Shown here piece by piece: positions 1 to 8,314 of a stretch of DNA of 64,000 nt; within the stretch, counting starts at the first letter, position 1, and the number at the start of each line of letters is the position of its first letter. The stretch spans positions 41,376-105,375 of the forward strand of contig DBBX01000030.1 in the NCBI GenBank assembly GCA_002292815.1, read 5' to 3'. The notes beneath the pieces were generated by a model, which was not told where the DNA came from, searched no databases, and was given only the letters and a program-made list of their open reading frames with translations. The position numbers and the translations under genes are program-made. The stretch is from Thiotrichaceae bacterium UBA973. Lineage in GTDB: Bacteria > Pseudomonadota > Gammaproteobacteria > Eutrophobiales > Eutrophobiaceae.

Positions 1-155
1 TTTTGCAATCTATACTAGTATGCTCATCTAATAAACAGCACTAACGACTTAATAGCGCTTGAATTTATCGAAGAGAATCTCAAGAAAACATTTAATTTAT
101 TATTAATACGAAATTTTCAAAATAAACGGATAAGGCATGCAAAGACAACCTGCCC
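1..155. other. Left-edge intergenic sequence
   Basis: This A+T-rich stretch lies downstream of the minus-strand Crp/Fnr gene. I see no open frame, hairpin with T-run or RNA gene in it. Any gene further left is outside the window. Confidence 0.5.
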
Positions 156-839
156 TTAACTCGAACTGTTTATATAATCCTGTAAACGTTCAATGTCTTC
201 AAAAATAATGTGGCTGCTACGATCAGATATTACGCCATGTTCTGCTAGATGATTGAACGCCCGTGAAAGCGTGCCCGGTTGTATACCCAAGTGAGCCGCC
301 AATACTGTTTTATTAAATGGTAGATCAACGCTTTTTTTATCTGATTTATTTTCTGAGAGATCAAGTAGAAATAATGCCAATCGTCTCGTGACGCCCATAG
401 TTTTATATTGCTCAAACTCGTTGACTAAAGTATTTAATTGACTAGACAAACGGATAATCATGCGTAATGCAATGTCAGGGTCTTCTGTGATCATACTTTT
501 TAAAGAGGAACTCCTGATTTCTAGAAGTTCACACGGAGAGGCAGCATACGCACTGGCAGGATAACGCCCCATCACTAATGCCGCCGGTTCTGCGAAACTC
601 TCGCCGTCCTTAAAAACATGCAATACCGATTGTTCGGCATTTTTATTTTCTTTAATGATCGACACCCATCCGCGAATGATAAGAAAAAATGCAGCCGCAT
701 CATTTCCTTGGCAAAAGATCAGCTCATCAGTATTAAATGAAAGTATCTTTGACTTGCTACATATCTTTTCTAATTGAGCCTCATCCAAACCATTAAAAAA
801 GGTAGCACTCTGGAGTTTCTGAAGAATATTCGTTGTCAT
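156..839 (-). CDS. Crp/Fnr family transcriptional regulator
   Basis: The 227-residue protein has the standard Crp/Fnr layout. A cyclic-nucleotide-type beta-roll covers about residues 10-120, a dimerisation helix follows around 120-150, and a C-terminal winged HTH holds the recognition segment GIQPGTLSRAFNHL near residues 186-199. The N-terminus has no cluster of cysteines like the one that holds the Fe-S cluster in Fnr, so a direct O2-sensing Fnr is unlikely. A Dnr- or Crp-like sensor of another signal fits better, but the ligand cannot be read from the sequence. It is a single gene with a weak ribosome site. Upstream on its strand is a gene-free stretch of about 500 bp shared with the cold-shock gene. 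Confidence 0.9.
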   Translation of the reverse strand: MTTNILQKLQSATFFNGLDEAQLEKICSKSKILSFNTDELIFCQGNDAAAFFLIIRGWVSIIKENKNAEQSVLHVFKDGESFAEPAALVMGRYPASAYAASPCELLEIRSSSLKSMITEDPDIALRMIIRLSSQLNTLVNEFEQYKTMGVTRRLALFLLDLSENKSDKKSVDLPFNKTVLAAHLGIQPGTLSRAFNHLAEHGVISDRSSHIIFEDIERLQDYINSSS

Positions 840-1338
840 TATCTTTTTGCCCCGAGTATCTATGAATGCAGATGATCAAAATTTCAAACACAATCAATAT
901 AGTACAGATATTCTTTAATTAGACAAAAAATCGATTAGATCGAGAACAATTCTTCACTTTCATTAATTTTGCTTATCACAATTCATACTACAAACTACAA
1001 ACTACAAACTATTTATATCGAGATTTTCCTGAAACTTAGAGCATTCATTCTTACTAATACACATTGCAGCTAGAACGATCACGTTATCTTCTTTTTAACT
1101 GTATTTTTTGATTATTTAGCGTGTTAATGACTAATTCCCCGATAAACATCATTCTATAAGCCTGAAATCGTTAATAATTCTGGCAAAACCAGTTAGTTTC
1201 TCCTATAGTGCAACCAGCTACAGTTAGTGTTATTGGCAGTTTTGGTCTTTTCCATCCGTGATACTCTCATGAATTCCCCGTTTCATTACCTGTACAAAAC
1301 GCATAATTTGTTTAATTTAATTGCAGGTGAAAAGAGAC
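840..1338. other. Long divergent intergenic region
   Basis: About 500 bp separate the Crp/Fnr gene from the divergent cold-shock gene. The stretch holds the ACTACAA tandem repeat at 987-1010. A possible sigma70 -10 element (TATAGT, 1204-1209) has only a poor -35 match 17 bp upstream. If it is used, the csp mRNA would have a leader of roughly 120 nt, as is usual for cspA-type genes. I see no coding frame. Confidence 0.45.
987..1010. repeat. Heptanucleotide tandem repeat (ACTACAA x3.4)
   Basis: Three perfect head-to-tail copies of ACTACAA at 987, 994 and 1001 are followed by a partial ACT. The array is in the non-coding region between the Crp/Fnr gene and the cold-shock gene. A slipped-strand origin is the simplest reading, and no function is visible. 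Confidence 0.9.
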
Positions 1339-1539
1339 ATGGCTACAGGAACAGTAAAATGGTTTAACGAATCAAAAGGTTTTGGTTTCATTACCCAGGA
1401 CGACGGCGGCGCAGATGTATTCGTACATTTCAATGCTATACAAGGTACCGGATTCAAAACCTTGAATGAAGGACAAAAGGTAAATTATGACGTTGAAGAT
1501 AGCCCTAAAGGCCTTCAGGCAACTAACGTTACCGCTTAA
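1339..1539 (+). CDS. Cold-shock protein, CspA family
   Basis: This single cold-shock (OB-fold) domain of 66 residues carries both nucleic-acid-binding motifs, RNP1 KGFGFI and RNP2 VFVHF. The start MATGTVKWFN matches the family. It also has a purine-rich ribosome site just upstream, whereas the in-frame TTG at 1321 would add six non-conserved residues. Such proteins bind single-stranded RNA and DNA and melt RNA structure. The gene has its own terminator and is followed by an RRM protein gene on the same strand. Whether expression is cold-induced cannot be told from the sequence. Confidence 0.95.
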   Translation: MATGTVKWFNESKGFGFITQDDGGADVFVHFNAIQGTGFKTLNEGQKVNYDVEDSPKGLQATNVTA

Positions 1540-1569
1540 GTAATACCGAATCGGATAAACCGATACAAA

Positions 1570-1600
1570 GAATCCCGTTTCGGCGGGTTTCTTTTTTTTT
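1570..1600 (+). terminator. Rho-independent terminator of the cold-shock gene
   Basis: A stem GAATCCCG/CGGGTTTC with one T-T mismatch and a six-base loop is followed directly by nine Ts. It lies about 30 bp after the csp stop codon and before the RRM gene, so the two genes are probably separate transcripts. Confidence 0.85.
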
Positions 1601-1647
1601 GGGTTTATTTGCAATAACAACTTCAATACTCCGAAAGGGGAAAAGAA

Positions 1648-1908
1648 TTGAAAAAATTATTTATTGGCAACTTAGCCCCAAGCACTAAAGAACAAGAACT
1701 TGAAGACTTATTTTCAGAATTTGGGAAGGTTCGTTCGCTCAAACTTGTGACAGATGTATTTTCTGGTCAGTGTAAAGGTTTTGGTTTTATTGAAATGGAA
1801 GGGCACGAAGCACGCGCAGCGATTGCTGGGTTGAACGGTAAGGACTTTAACGGTAAACAATTAAAGGTTAACTTTGAAGTCATTAAACCGGGACGCGGGC
1901 GCCGCTAG
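1648..1908 (+). CDS. Small RRM-type RNA-binding protein
   Basis: An 86-residue protein made almost entirely of one RNA recognition motif. RNP2 (KLFIGNL, residues 3-9) and RNP1 (KGFGFIEM, about residues 44-51) are both intact, and the tail ends in Arg/Gly (PGRGRR). Such short glycine-tailed RRM proteins occur in cyanobacteria and many proteobacteria, where they are thought to bind RNA and often accompany cold response. The start is a TTG placed after a strong AAAGGGG ribosome site, and no ATG fits the conserved N-terminus. The neighbouring cold-shock gene supports a shared RNA-handling theme, though a terminator separates them. Confidence 0.9.
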   Translation: MKKLFIGNLAPSTKEQELEDLFSEFGKVRSLKLVTDVFSGQCKGFGFIEMEGHEARAAIAGLNGKDFNGKQLKVNFEVIKPGRGRR

Positions 1909-1963
1909 GCCTAAATATTGAGGCGGTCAACGCAAAAACATATCGTCTTCGTCTAAAATACTT

Positions 1964-1995
1964 GTGGTGATTCCTGCAATGCTGGAATCACCCAC
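1964..1995. terminator. Perfect hairpin between convergent genes
   Basis: A 9-bp perfect inverted repeat (GGTGATTCC at 1966-1974, GGAATCACC at 1984-1992) with a nine-base loop sits between the convergent RRM and NYN genes. No strong T-run follows on either side, so it is a likely but not certain transcript end. Confidence 0.55.
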
Positions 1996-2008
1996 TTCTC
2001 AAATCATC

Positions 2009-2488
2009 TCATTTTCTTAGTAACAATTTTTCGTCAATCGATATAAATTTACTGGCTTCTTTGATTAACAAGTCTGATGTTAATTGCGGAACACCATATA
2101 CTTCTGTTCTGGTGTTAAAACGCTTTTTAATTCGTTGTAATAAAATATCGAAATCACCATCACCTGAAGCTAGTATGACGGTGTCACAGTTTTCCGCTTC
2201 TTCGAAAATATCTAGTGCAATTCCCACATCCCAGTCTGCTTTAGCGCTACCGTCAAGACGTTGCAACATGGGTTTTAGTTTTACCTTAAAACCTATCGCA
2301 CGCAGAATATTCTGAAACTGCATCTGCTTTTCATCACCACGATCTGTTGCATATGCAAACGCATTGACAATTTCACGATCTCGAGTCACTTCTGCCCAAA
2401 ATTTATTATAATCAAAACTGCATTGGTACGCTTGCCGACACGTGTAGTAGATATTCTGAACATCAACAAAGACACTGATTTTTTCCAA
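2009..2488 (-). CDS. NYN domain protein (LabA/DUF88 family)
   Basis: The 159-residue protein is a single NYN (PIN-like) domain. It shows the expected acidic residues: VFVDVQN near the N-terminus, DWDVGIALD in the middle and ASGDGDF near residue 110. This metal-binding fold is usual for ribonucleases, and the LabA/DUF88 branch is largely uncharacterised in proteobacteria. The start is a TTG that gives the family-typical opening MEKISVFVDVQN. An AGG lies about eight bases upstream. It is convergent with the RRM gene and divergent from the mlaC-like operon. Confidence 0.85.
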   Translation of the reverse strand: MEKISVFVDVQNIYYTCRQAYQCSFDYNKFWAEVTRDREIVNAFAYATDRGDEKQMQFQNILRAIGFKVKLKPMLQRLDGSAKADWDVGIALDIFEEAENCDTVILASGDGDFDILLQRIKKRFNTRTEVYGVPQLTSDLLIKEASKFISIDEKLLLRK

Positions 2489-2642
2489 TATTGCACCTGC
2501 TGTTTATGTTTATAGGTATGAGATTGTCACTAGAATAGGCAATTATTATTGATTGCCAGACTTTTTACATCGTCTCACAGGTTCACTGGCCGAGCCATAT
2601 TAACTTGAATCTGACAACGCTATTCTAATTGAGGAACAAGTA

Positions 2643-2665
2643 ATTAACATTTATTATATGTTAAT
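2643..2665. promoter_or_regulatory. Perfect dyad upstream of the mlaC-like operon
   Basis: ATTAACAT at 2643-2650 and ATGTTAAT at 2658-2665 form an 8-bp perfect inverted repeat with a seven-base spacer, about 70 bp before the mlaC-like start. The symmetry fits a dimeric repressor or activator site. The regulator is unknown. Confidence 0.4.
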
Positions 2666-2734
2666 GTGGATCAACACTAATTTGTAACAATAGCCCATTA
2701 TTAATTAAAGGGCATTAATGGAGTAATCGACAAT

Positions 2735-3340
2735 ATGAACAAACCATATTACAAAAATTTACGAGCTGTTATCTTCTTATATCTCATCTCGCATATTAGT
2801 GTTGCTATTGGCCTAACTGCTGATGAGGTTGTCTATGAAACAACGCAAGAAGTTCTGAAACAGCTTGAGATTGACAAAGATAGACTTAAGACTGAAAAAA
2901 AATACATAAAAGTAATTGTTCGTGAATTGATAATGCCGCATATGGATTTTGATACCATGTCTGCTCTGGCATTAGGTGATAACTGGGAGATATTAAATGA
3001 TGGCACGCAAGCTTGCCTACGCCTTGGTTTCAAAAATCTATTAGTCGAACGCTACGCACATATCCTGCTAAGTTATCGTGGTCATGATATTTATTATCAA
3101 ACTGCCAAGCCAATTGGTGAGAAAGACTATGTCTCTGTGAGACAAACATTAGACCGTTCCGAAACAGACCCTTCGACAATAGAGTATCGCATGCATCCTG
3201 ATGGCGATAGCTGGAAAGTCGCAGATCTTCTTATTGATGACATAAGCCTTATCAAAAACTATAGAACAATGTTTCATAAAGAAATAAAACAACAAGGCCT
3301 TGTTGTTTTTATTAATAGCTTTAAGGAGTGCAGTCCTTGA
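2735..3340 (+). CDS. MlaC-like (Ttg2D/HpnM family) periplasmic lipid-binding protein
   Basis: A 201-residue protein with an N-terminal signal peptide (hydrophobic stretch around residues 10-27) and the MlaC fold. Typical segments are MDFDTMSALALGDNW and LLVERYAHILLSY in the first half, then a DSWKVADLLIDDISLIKNYR block near residue 170. MlaC proteins shuttle phospholipids across the periplasm, and the related HpnM serves hopanoid transport. Here the gene is followed by an RND-type permease, as in hpnM-hpnN pairs, and no mlaABDEF genes are near. I infer transport of a membrane lipid or hydrophobic compound together with that permease. The substrate is unknown, and no hopanoid synthesis gene is in the window. 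Confidence 0.85.
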   Translation: MNKPYYKNLRAVIFLYLISHISVAIGLTADEVVYETTQEVLKQLEIDKDRLKTEKKYIKVIVRELIMPHMDFDTMSALALGDNWEILNDGTQACLRLGFKNLLVERYAHILLSYRGHDIYYQTAKPIGEKDYVSVRQTLDRSETDPSTIEYRMHPDGDSWKVADLLIDDISLIKNYRTMFHKEIKQQGLVVFINSFKECSP

Positions 3341-3385
3341 CACTAGAAATTCTCAGGTAGACGCGAATAGCTAATAGTTACGCCT

Positions 3386-5854
3386 GTGAATTTATCATCT
3401 TTATATAAGCGCCTGATACTAGAAAATCCGGTCATAGTTCTTCTTGTGACGCTATGCATCATAGTCGTTGCTGCATTTTATTCTCTTGACTTTGAACTTG
3501 ATGCTTCAGGGGAATCGCTTGTACTAGAGAATGATACGAGCCTTGAATACTACCGTGAAATAAGTCAAAAATACGCTTCTGATGACTTCATTGTTATCAC
3601 ATTCAAGCCTGATTCCGATCTTTTATCAGCACAATCCATCAAGACAGTTCGCACACTCCGAGACGAGCTACTTAAACTTGATAATATTGAATCCGTCAAT
3701 TCAATTCTGGATGTACCCATAATTTATGAATCAGGACTGGAATTATCAGAACTTACTGAAGGATTACAGTCAATAGAATCTGGCAATGTGGGTTATAAAC
3801 TTGCCTATAGTGAATTCAAATCAAACCCTCTCTATCGGAACCTAATCATCAGCGAAGATGGCAAGATAACTGCGTTACAAGCTTTATTTAAAAGAGACAC
3901 TGAATATGAAAACCTATTAAACCGTCGGCAGCAATTACAATCGTCAACTCATGACTTGTCTGAGCTTGAAAGTATTGAACTCAAAAAGATAAGGCGTGAA
4001 ATAAAAACCAGAAACAAGCTACTTTCTAAAGAACGTGAGCAAGATATAAATCGTATACGCGAAATAATGCAACGACAAGGTGAGCATGGGAAATCATATT
4101 TAGGCGGCATCCCGATGATAACGGTCGACATGATCCAATTTATTAAACATGACCTTATTGTATTTGGTAGTGGTGTATTTATATTCCTGATATTAATCCT
4201 TTCCCTGTTTTTTCATAAAGTTCGTTGGGTTTTATTACCACTGATTATATGTGCAATAACAGGCATAACCTCCATTGGTTTTATGGGCTTCAGTGGATGG
4301 TCTATAACGGTTATATCCTCAAATTTCATATCCATCTTGTTAATTATCACCCTGTCACTAACCATTCATCTCATCGTACGTTATAGAGACTTGCAATTAA
4401 TACATCCTGCTTCGACACATAATGAGTTGATACAATTAACAACAACCTCCATGGCACGACCTTGCTTTTATACGATATTGACTACTGCTGTGGCATTTGC
4501 ATCTCTGGTTGTCAGTGAAATCAGACCTGTTATAGATTTTGGCTGGATTATGGTAGTCGGCCTTGGTATAGCCTTTATTGTGAGTTTTACTGTTATGCCA
4601 GCTTGCTTAACTTTAATAGGAAAGATTGAAACACCTGCCCAAAAAGATATAACAAAAATCATCACCTTAAATCTGGCTAAATTCGTACACTATAAACCCG
4701 TATTAATAGTTATCACTTCATTATGTCTGATGTTGTTTATTGGTTATGGTATTTCAAAACTTGAAGTAGAAAATCGTTTTATTAATAACTTCAAATCAGA
4801 TACGGAGATTTATCAGGGCATGAAATTAATTGATAATGAATTAGGCGGTACGATGCCGCTTGATATCATTATAGATCCTGACACATCCTTTTTAGAAATG
4901 AGAGATGAGCTTGCTATTGAGACTAATGAGCTCGATGATCTGTTTTTTGATGACGCCGATGATTTATCAGCACCAAATTACTGGTTAAACCCAATCATGC
5001 TGGATAAAGCAAGACTGATACATGAACATCTCGAATCATATCCTGTTATCGGCAAAGTTATCTCAATAGTCACATCATTGAGCATTGTTGAAAGACTAAA
5101 TGGAGCCCCCTTTGATGAATTTGAATTAGCCCTGTTGCGTAAACGCATTCCAGCATCAATCGCAGATGATCTCATAAGTCCGTATCTATCAGATGATTCA
5201 AATCAAATCAGATTTGGTATTCGTGTTATTGAATCTGATCCAAAACTGAATCGAAAAGAGTTGTTGAATAGTATTCAGGATTTTTTAATTAATGATTTAG
5301 GGTTTGAAAATGATCAAATACACTTGACTGGGATGATGGTTCTCTATAACAACATGCTTCAAAGCCTTTATCGTTCACAGATATTAACCATCGGCGCAGT
5401 TTTTATCGCCATCTTGTTTATGTTTATTATTCTATTCAGAAATATTCAATTGGCATTAATTGCAATTATTCCAAACATATTTTCAACATTACTAATTCTT
5501 GGCATCATGGGTTGGGCTGGTGTACCCCTGGATATGATGACGATAACAATCGCTGCTATAACGATTGGGATTTCAGTCGACAATACCATTCATTACTTGC
5601 ACCGCCTACAACACGAGTATCCGCTTTGTCACAATTATAAAGAAGCTATCAATCGTTGCCACGGCAGTATCGGTAAAGCCATGTACTACACTTCCATATC
5701 AATTATGTTTGGATTCGCATTACTTTCATTTTCAAATTTTATCCCGACCATTTACTTTGGTCTACTTACCAGTTTTGCCATGTTTGTAGCATTAGTCGGA
5801 GATTTATTATTATTACCCGCGATCGTTTTAATTATGAAACCAAAGATCATATAA
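3386..5854 (+). CDS. RND superfamily / MMPL-type transporter
   Basis: An 822-residue inner-membrane protein with two halves. Each has a large periplasmic loop and a transmembrane cluster (TM1 near 14-32, clusters around 253-405 and 660-820), as in MMPL and HpnN proteins. The first loop contains a charged, probably coiled segment around residues 185-230. RND transporters use the proton gradient to move lipids or drugs outwards. The gene follows the mlaC-like gene by 45 bp and precedes a cytochrome c'-like gene by a few bases, so the three probably form one operon. The start is GTG, with an in-frame stop just upstream and no clear ribosome site. Confidence 0.85.
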   Translation: MNLSSLYKRLILENPVIVLLVTLCIIVVAAFYSLDFELDASGESLVLENDTSLEYYREISQKYASDDFIVITFKPDSDLLSAQSIKTVRTLRDELLKLDNIESVNSILDVPIIYESGLELSELTEGLQSIESGNVGYKLAYSEFKSNPLYRNLIISEDGKITALQALFKRDTEYENLLNRRQQLQSSTHDLSELESIELKKIRREIKTRNKLLSKEREQDINRIREIMQRQGEHGKSYLGGIPMITVDMIQFIKHDLIVFGSGVFIFLILILSLFFHKVRWVLLPLIICAITGITSIGFMGFSGWSITVISSNFISILLIITLSLTIHLIVRYRDLQLIHPASTHNELIQLTTTSMARPCFYTILTTAVAFASLVVSEIRPVIDFGWIMVVGLGIAFIVSFTVMPACLTLIGKIETPAQKDITKIITLNLAKFVHYKPVLIVITSLCLMLFIGYGISKLEVENRFINNFKSDTEIYQGMKLIDNELGGTMPLDIIIDPDTSFLEMRDELAIETNELDDLFFDDADDLSAPNYWLNPIMLDKARLIHEHLESYPVIGKVISIVTSLSIVERLNGAPFDEFELALLRKRIPASIADDLISPYLSDDSNQIRFGIRVIESDPKLNRKELLNSIQDFLINDLGFENDQIHLTGMMVLYNNMLQSLYRSQILTIGAVFIAILFMFIILFRNIQLALIAIIPNIFSTLLILGIMGWAGVPLDMMTITIAAITIGISVDNTIHYLHRLQHEYPLCHNYKEAINRCHGSIGKAMYYTSISIMFGFALLSFSNFIPTIYFGLLTSFAMFVALVGDLLLLPAIVLIMKPKII

Positions 5855-5879
5855 AAATATGCGGAGCTACAGAATAAAA

Positions 5880-6335
5880 ATGAAGTTTTATATTCTTATA
5901 AGTTTACTAGGCTATTTGATTAGTATTAGCCCAGCATATTCAGAAATAGATTCGCCGACAACACCTGAGAAGTTAGAATTTCATGTTATCTACAGTAAAG
6001 ACTTACGCGATATCATGCAGCGATTAAACCAATTAATTTATAAAAAAGAATTAAGTGAACTAAGTAAAAAAGAGTTACGCAATCAATACATGGAAGAACT
6101 GGTCTATACCGTTAATGAATTGGGTTATGCCGCAATATTTTTACAAGAAGCATTACCGGGTTTTGATTTAAGTACAGAAGAAAAAGATATTTTTCAAGCC
6201 ATTGCTATACAACTACAAAAAGAAGCCGAAAATATTAAAGAGATGGCAGAACAAAATGATACGGTGAATATGGATCGTTCCTATAAGCGTCTAAATGACA
6301 CCTGTTCTGCGTGTCATGAACTATTTCGATTCTAA
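5880..6335 (+). CDS. Cytochrome c'-like periplasmic c-type haem protein
   Basis: The protein of about 151 residues starts with a signal peptide (MKFYILISLLGYLISISPAYS) and is mainly helical. It ends with one haem motif, CSACH, only five residues from the C-terminus. A C-terminal CXXCH on a four-helix protein of this length is the hallmark of cytochrome c' (class II). Those proteins bind NO/CO or carry electrons. An alternative start at 5859 would add seven residues and is less natural for a signal peptide. It closes the mlaC-like/RND operon, an unusual partner whose link to lipid export is not evident. Confidence 0.75.
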   Translation: MKFYILISLLGYLISISPAYSEIDSPTTPEKLEFHVIYSKDLRDIMQRLNQLIYKKELSELSKKELRNQYMEELVYTVNELGYAAIFLQEALPGFDLSTEEKDIFQAIAIQLQKEAENIKEMAEQNDTVNMDRSYKRLNDTCSACHELFRF

Positions 6336-6360
6336 TTAAAAATTAACTTTAGTAACATTT

Positions 6361-7083
6361 CTACCAATTCTCAAGCGCAGTGCGAAGGTCCACTTCGAAG
6401 GTCCAACCTGTTTTAGGTTGCTTGTATAAAAATTCATAGGCATCAACAATACTCTCGATATTTATCATTCCTTCTTCACCTAATGTTTTAACAAAATCTG
6501 GGAACCTCTCCTTAACCCTATCTCCATTAATCAGTCCATCAACAACAACATGACCCACATGGATGCCCTCGGGGCCAGCTTCTTTTGCCATTGCTTGTGC
6601 AAGTATTCTTAATGCGGCCTTGGAAGAATTGAATGCGCCATATTCTGCGCGACCCCGCATTGATGCACTTGCTCCTGTAAATAAAACAGTCCCTTTTTTA
6701 TTAGGTTGCATACGTCGTAAGGCTTCCCGACCAAATAAAAAACCACCAAAACAACAAATTTTCCACGCGTCTATAAAATAATCAGACTCCATCTCGATGA
6801 TACGTCCCGGAGTATTATTTCCCGCATTATAAATTGCAACATCAACGATCCCGGTCTCACAGGCGGCATCAAATAAGTTTTGGGTTTGGCTTTCATCGGT
6901 GCAATCCGTAACGTGTGCTGTGGCCTTGCCACCATTTGCTTCGATGATAGAAACTATTGCGTCTAATTTAGACTGTGTTCGTCCTGCGACAAAGACATGC
7001 AGGCCAAGAGAGGCAAAACGCTTACAAAGTACAGCACCTAATCCATTTTCTGGGCCAACACCTATGATAATCGCTGTGTTCAT
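6361..7083 (-). CDS. Short-chain dehydrogenase/reductase-like protein, catalytic Tyr replaced by Phe
   Basis: A 240-residue Rossmann protein of the SDR family. The nucleotide-binding loop reads IIGVGPENGLG and the NNAG-like motif reads YNAGNN. The catalytic serine is in LFTGASASM (about residue 139). At the YxxxK motif the sequence is FNSSK (about residues 152-156), so the lysine is kept but the catalytic tyrosine is Phe. I checked this codon directly (TTC). It therefore belongs to a divergent SDR group that may not do ordinary hydride transfer. The start has a good AAAGGA site. It is a single gene and convergent with the cytochrome c'-like gene. Confidence 0.8.
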   Translation of the reverse strand: MNTAIIIGVGPENGLGAVLCKRFASLGLHVFVAGRTQSKLDAIVSIIEANGGKATAHVTDCTDESQTQNLFDAACETGIVDVAIYNAGNNTPGRIIEMESDYFIDAWKICCFGGFLFGREALRRMQPNKKGTVLFTGASASMRGRAEYGAFNSSKAALRILAQAMAKEAGPEGIHVGHVVVDGLINGDRVKERFPDFVKTLGEEGMINIESIVDAYEFLYKQPKTGWTFEVDLRTALENW

Positions 7084-7263
7084 TAATTTATCCTTTAGTT
7101 AATGTGTCTTGTATTAATTAATAACCTGGCGCTGTGATGTGCCCCATCAATTAGAGCGTTACTGTTTCAAACTTATCTAAGAATACTCAAACTACCATTT
7201 ATCTATGGGACATTTTGCCTGAACAGCTAACCACATCGACTTAATGAATACTTAAATGTCTTA

Positions 7264-7863
7264 TCAACTAGAATCTACGTGAAATATTTTTATTTGTCTT
7301 GGTGGAATAATACTTTGTGATCCCTCGTCAGTCGTTATGAGAAGTCCAATATCATTAACTTCCGTAAGTACACCAATTCGTTCGGTACCCTGAGTGGTAT
7401 TAATTTTAATTCTTTTCCCAAGATACGTTGGTAAATCATCAGGAGATGCAGGAACCCAGGTAGGCGTCTTAATGACGTCAAAAGGTTCCGATGTTTCCAA
7501 TAGAACTTCAGAGGAAGCAGAAACCAAGTTTGTATCGCTATCTGATCTGTATGAATCATTTTCTGTAGAAAGCGTTACATCCTCGTAAACACCAGTACTA
7601 ATACCCTGACCATTGCTCATGACTAAATTCGGAGCCATAGCTAGTCCTATCAAGCATAATGGAAGTGAAATCAGACTTTTTAAAAATGGTTTTTTCGTGT
7701 CATCCCAGTGCATAATTATAAAAACTAATGCCGCAAATGGGATCAACAAATAGGCTACACCCCATAAAATTGAAGTTTTAAATGCTTTGATTATCAGGAT
7801 TACGCCATAAAAAAGAGCCACTAAAGCAGAAGCGGCAAAGAAAAATATCGCTAGAATTCCCAT
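7264..7863 (-). CDS. Predicted membrane protein of unknown function
   Basis: A 199-residue protein. The first about 90 residues contain two long hydrophobic segments and a third near residues 64-82 (LISLPLCLIGLAMAP). An acidic Ser/Thr-rich linker follows. The last 60 residues form a soluble beta-rich segment (LGKRIKINTTQGTERIGVL...) that resembles a small Sm-like barrel. I do not recognise the family. The start has an AAGGA ribosome site. The gene lies downstream of the tRNA pair on the same strand. Confidence 0.7.
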   Translation of the reverse strand: MGILAIFFFAASALVALFYGVILIIKAFKTSILWGVAYLLIPFAALVFIIMHWDDTKKPFLKSLISLPLCLIGLAMAPNLVMSNGQGISTGVYEDVTLSTENDSYRSDSDTNLVSASSEVLLETSEPFDVIKTPTWVPASPDDLPTYLGKRIKINTTQGTERIGVLTEVNDIGLLITTDEGSQSIIPPRQIKIFHVDSS

Positions 7864-7939
7864 TTAAGTTCCTTATTATTTATTTTTATTATAAGAACAA
7901 GTTTACTGAATTCAGTAAAAGTAATACAGGAATTGAAAA

Positions 7940-8016
7940 TGGCGCGCCCGGAGAGATTCGAACTCCCGACCCCCTAGTTCGTAGCCAGGTACTCTATCCA
8001 GCTGAGCTACGGGCGC
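7940..8016 (-). tRNA. tRNA-Arg (anticodon ACG)
   Basis: On the minus strand the gene starts GCGCCCG and ends CGGGCGC-G-CCA, so the 7-bp acceptor stem is perfect and CCA is encoded. The anticodon loop reads CTACGAA, giving ACG (read as ICG after TadA deamination, and tadA is at 17.1 kb). The T-loop GTTCGAATC is canonical. It lies just after tRNA-Ser, as in the csrA-serV-argV order of enteric bacteria. Confidence 0.97.
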
Positions 8017-8063
8017 GTTATTTGAGAACGGCGAATAATATAGAACTTCGGGATTTAGTCAAA

Positions 8064-8155
8064 TGGCGGAGAGAGAGGGATTCGAACCCTCGATACGGGA
8101 TAAACCGTATACTCCCTTAGCAGGGGAGCGCCTTCAGCCGCTCGGCCACCTCTCC
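8064..8155 (-). tRNA. tRNA-Ser (anticodon GCU)
   Basis: A 92-nt tRNA with the long variable arm typical of serine. The acceptor stem is GGAGAGG/TCTCTCC with a G-U at the last pair, the discriminator is G and CCA is encoded. The anticodon loop CTGCTAA gives GCU. It sits between csrA and tRNA-Arg and is probably co-transcribed with tRNA-Arg. Confidence 0.97.
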
Positions 8156-8314
8156 AATATATTCAACACAGCAATACACCCTTTAATTGGGTGATTTCCC
8201 AAAACTAAATGCTTATTTTTGACCTTAGATTTTTAGGTCGTCAAGGATACCCCTGCGGGGATTCCGGGTAAAGACTAGTTAAAGAACCTTCTGACTAATA
8301 TCTATTTCTAATCC

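Noticed and set aside
7940..8155. tRNA-Arg/tRNA-Ser as integration sites
   Set aside because: No integrase and no repeated tRNA 3' end were found nearby.
8156..8314. Several short hairpins between csrA and tRNA-Ser (GACCT..AGGTC, CACCC..GGGTG, CCCCGCAGGGG)
   Set aside because: The stems are only four or five base pairs and lack T-runs. I cannot call any of them a terminator or an RNA gene.
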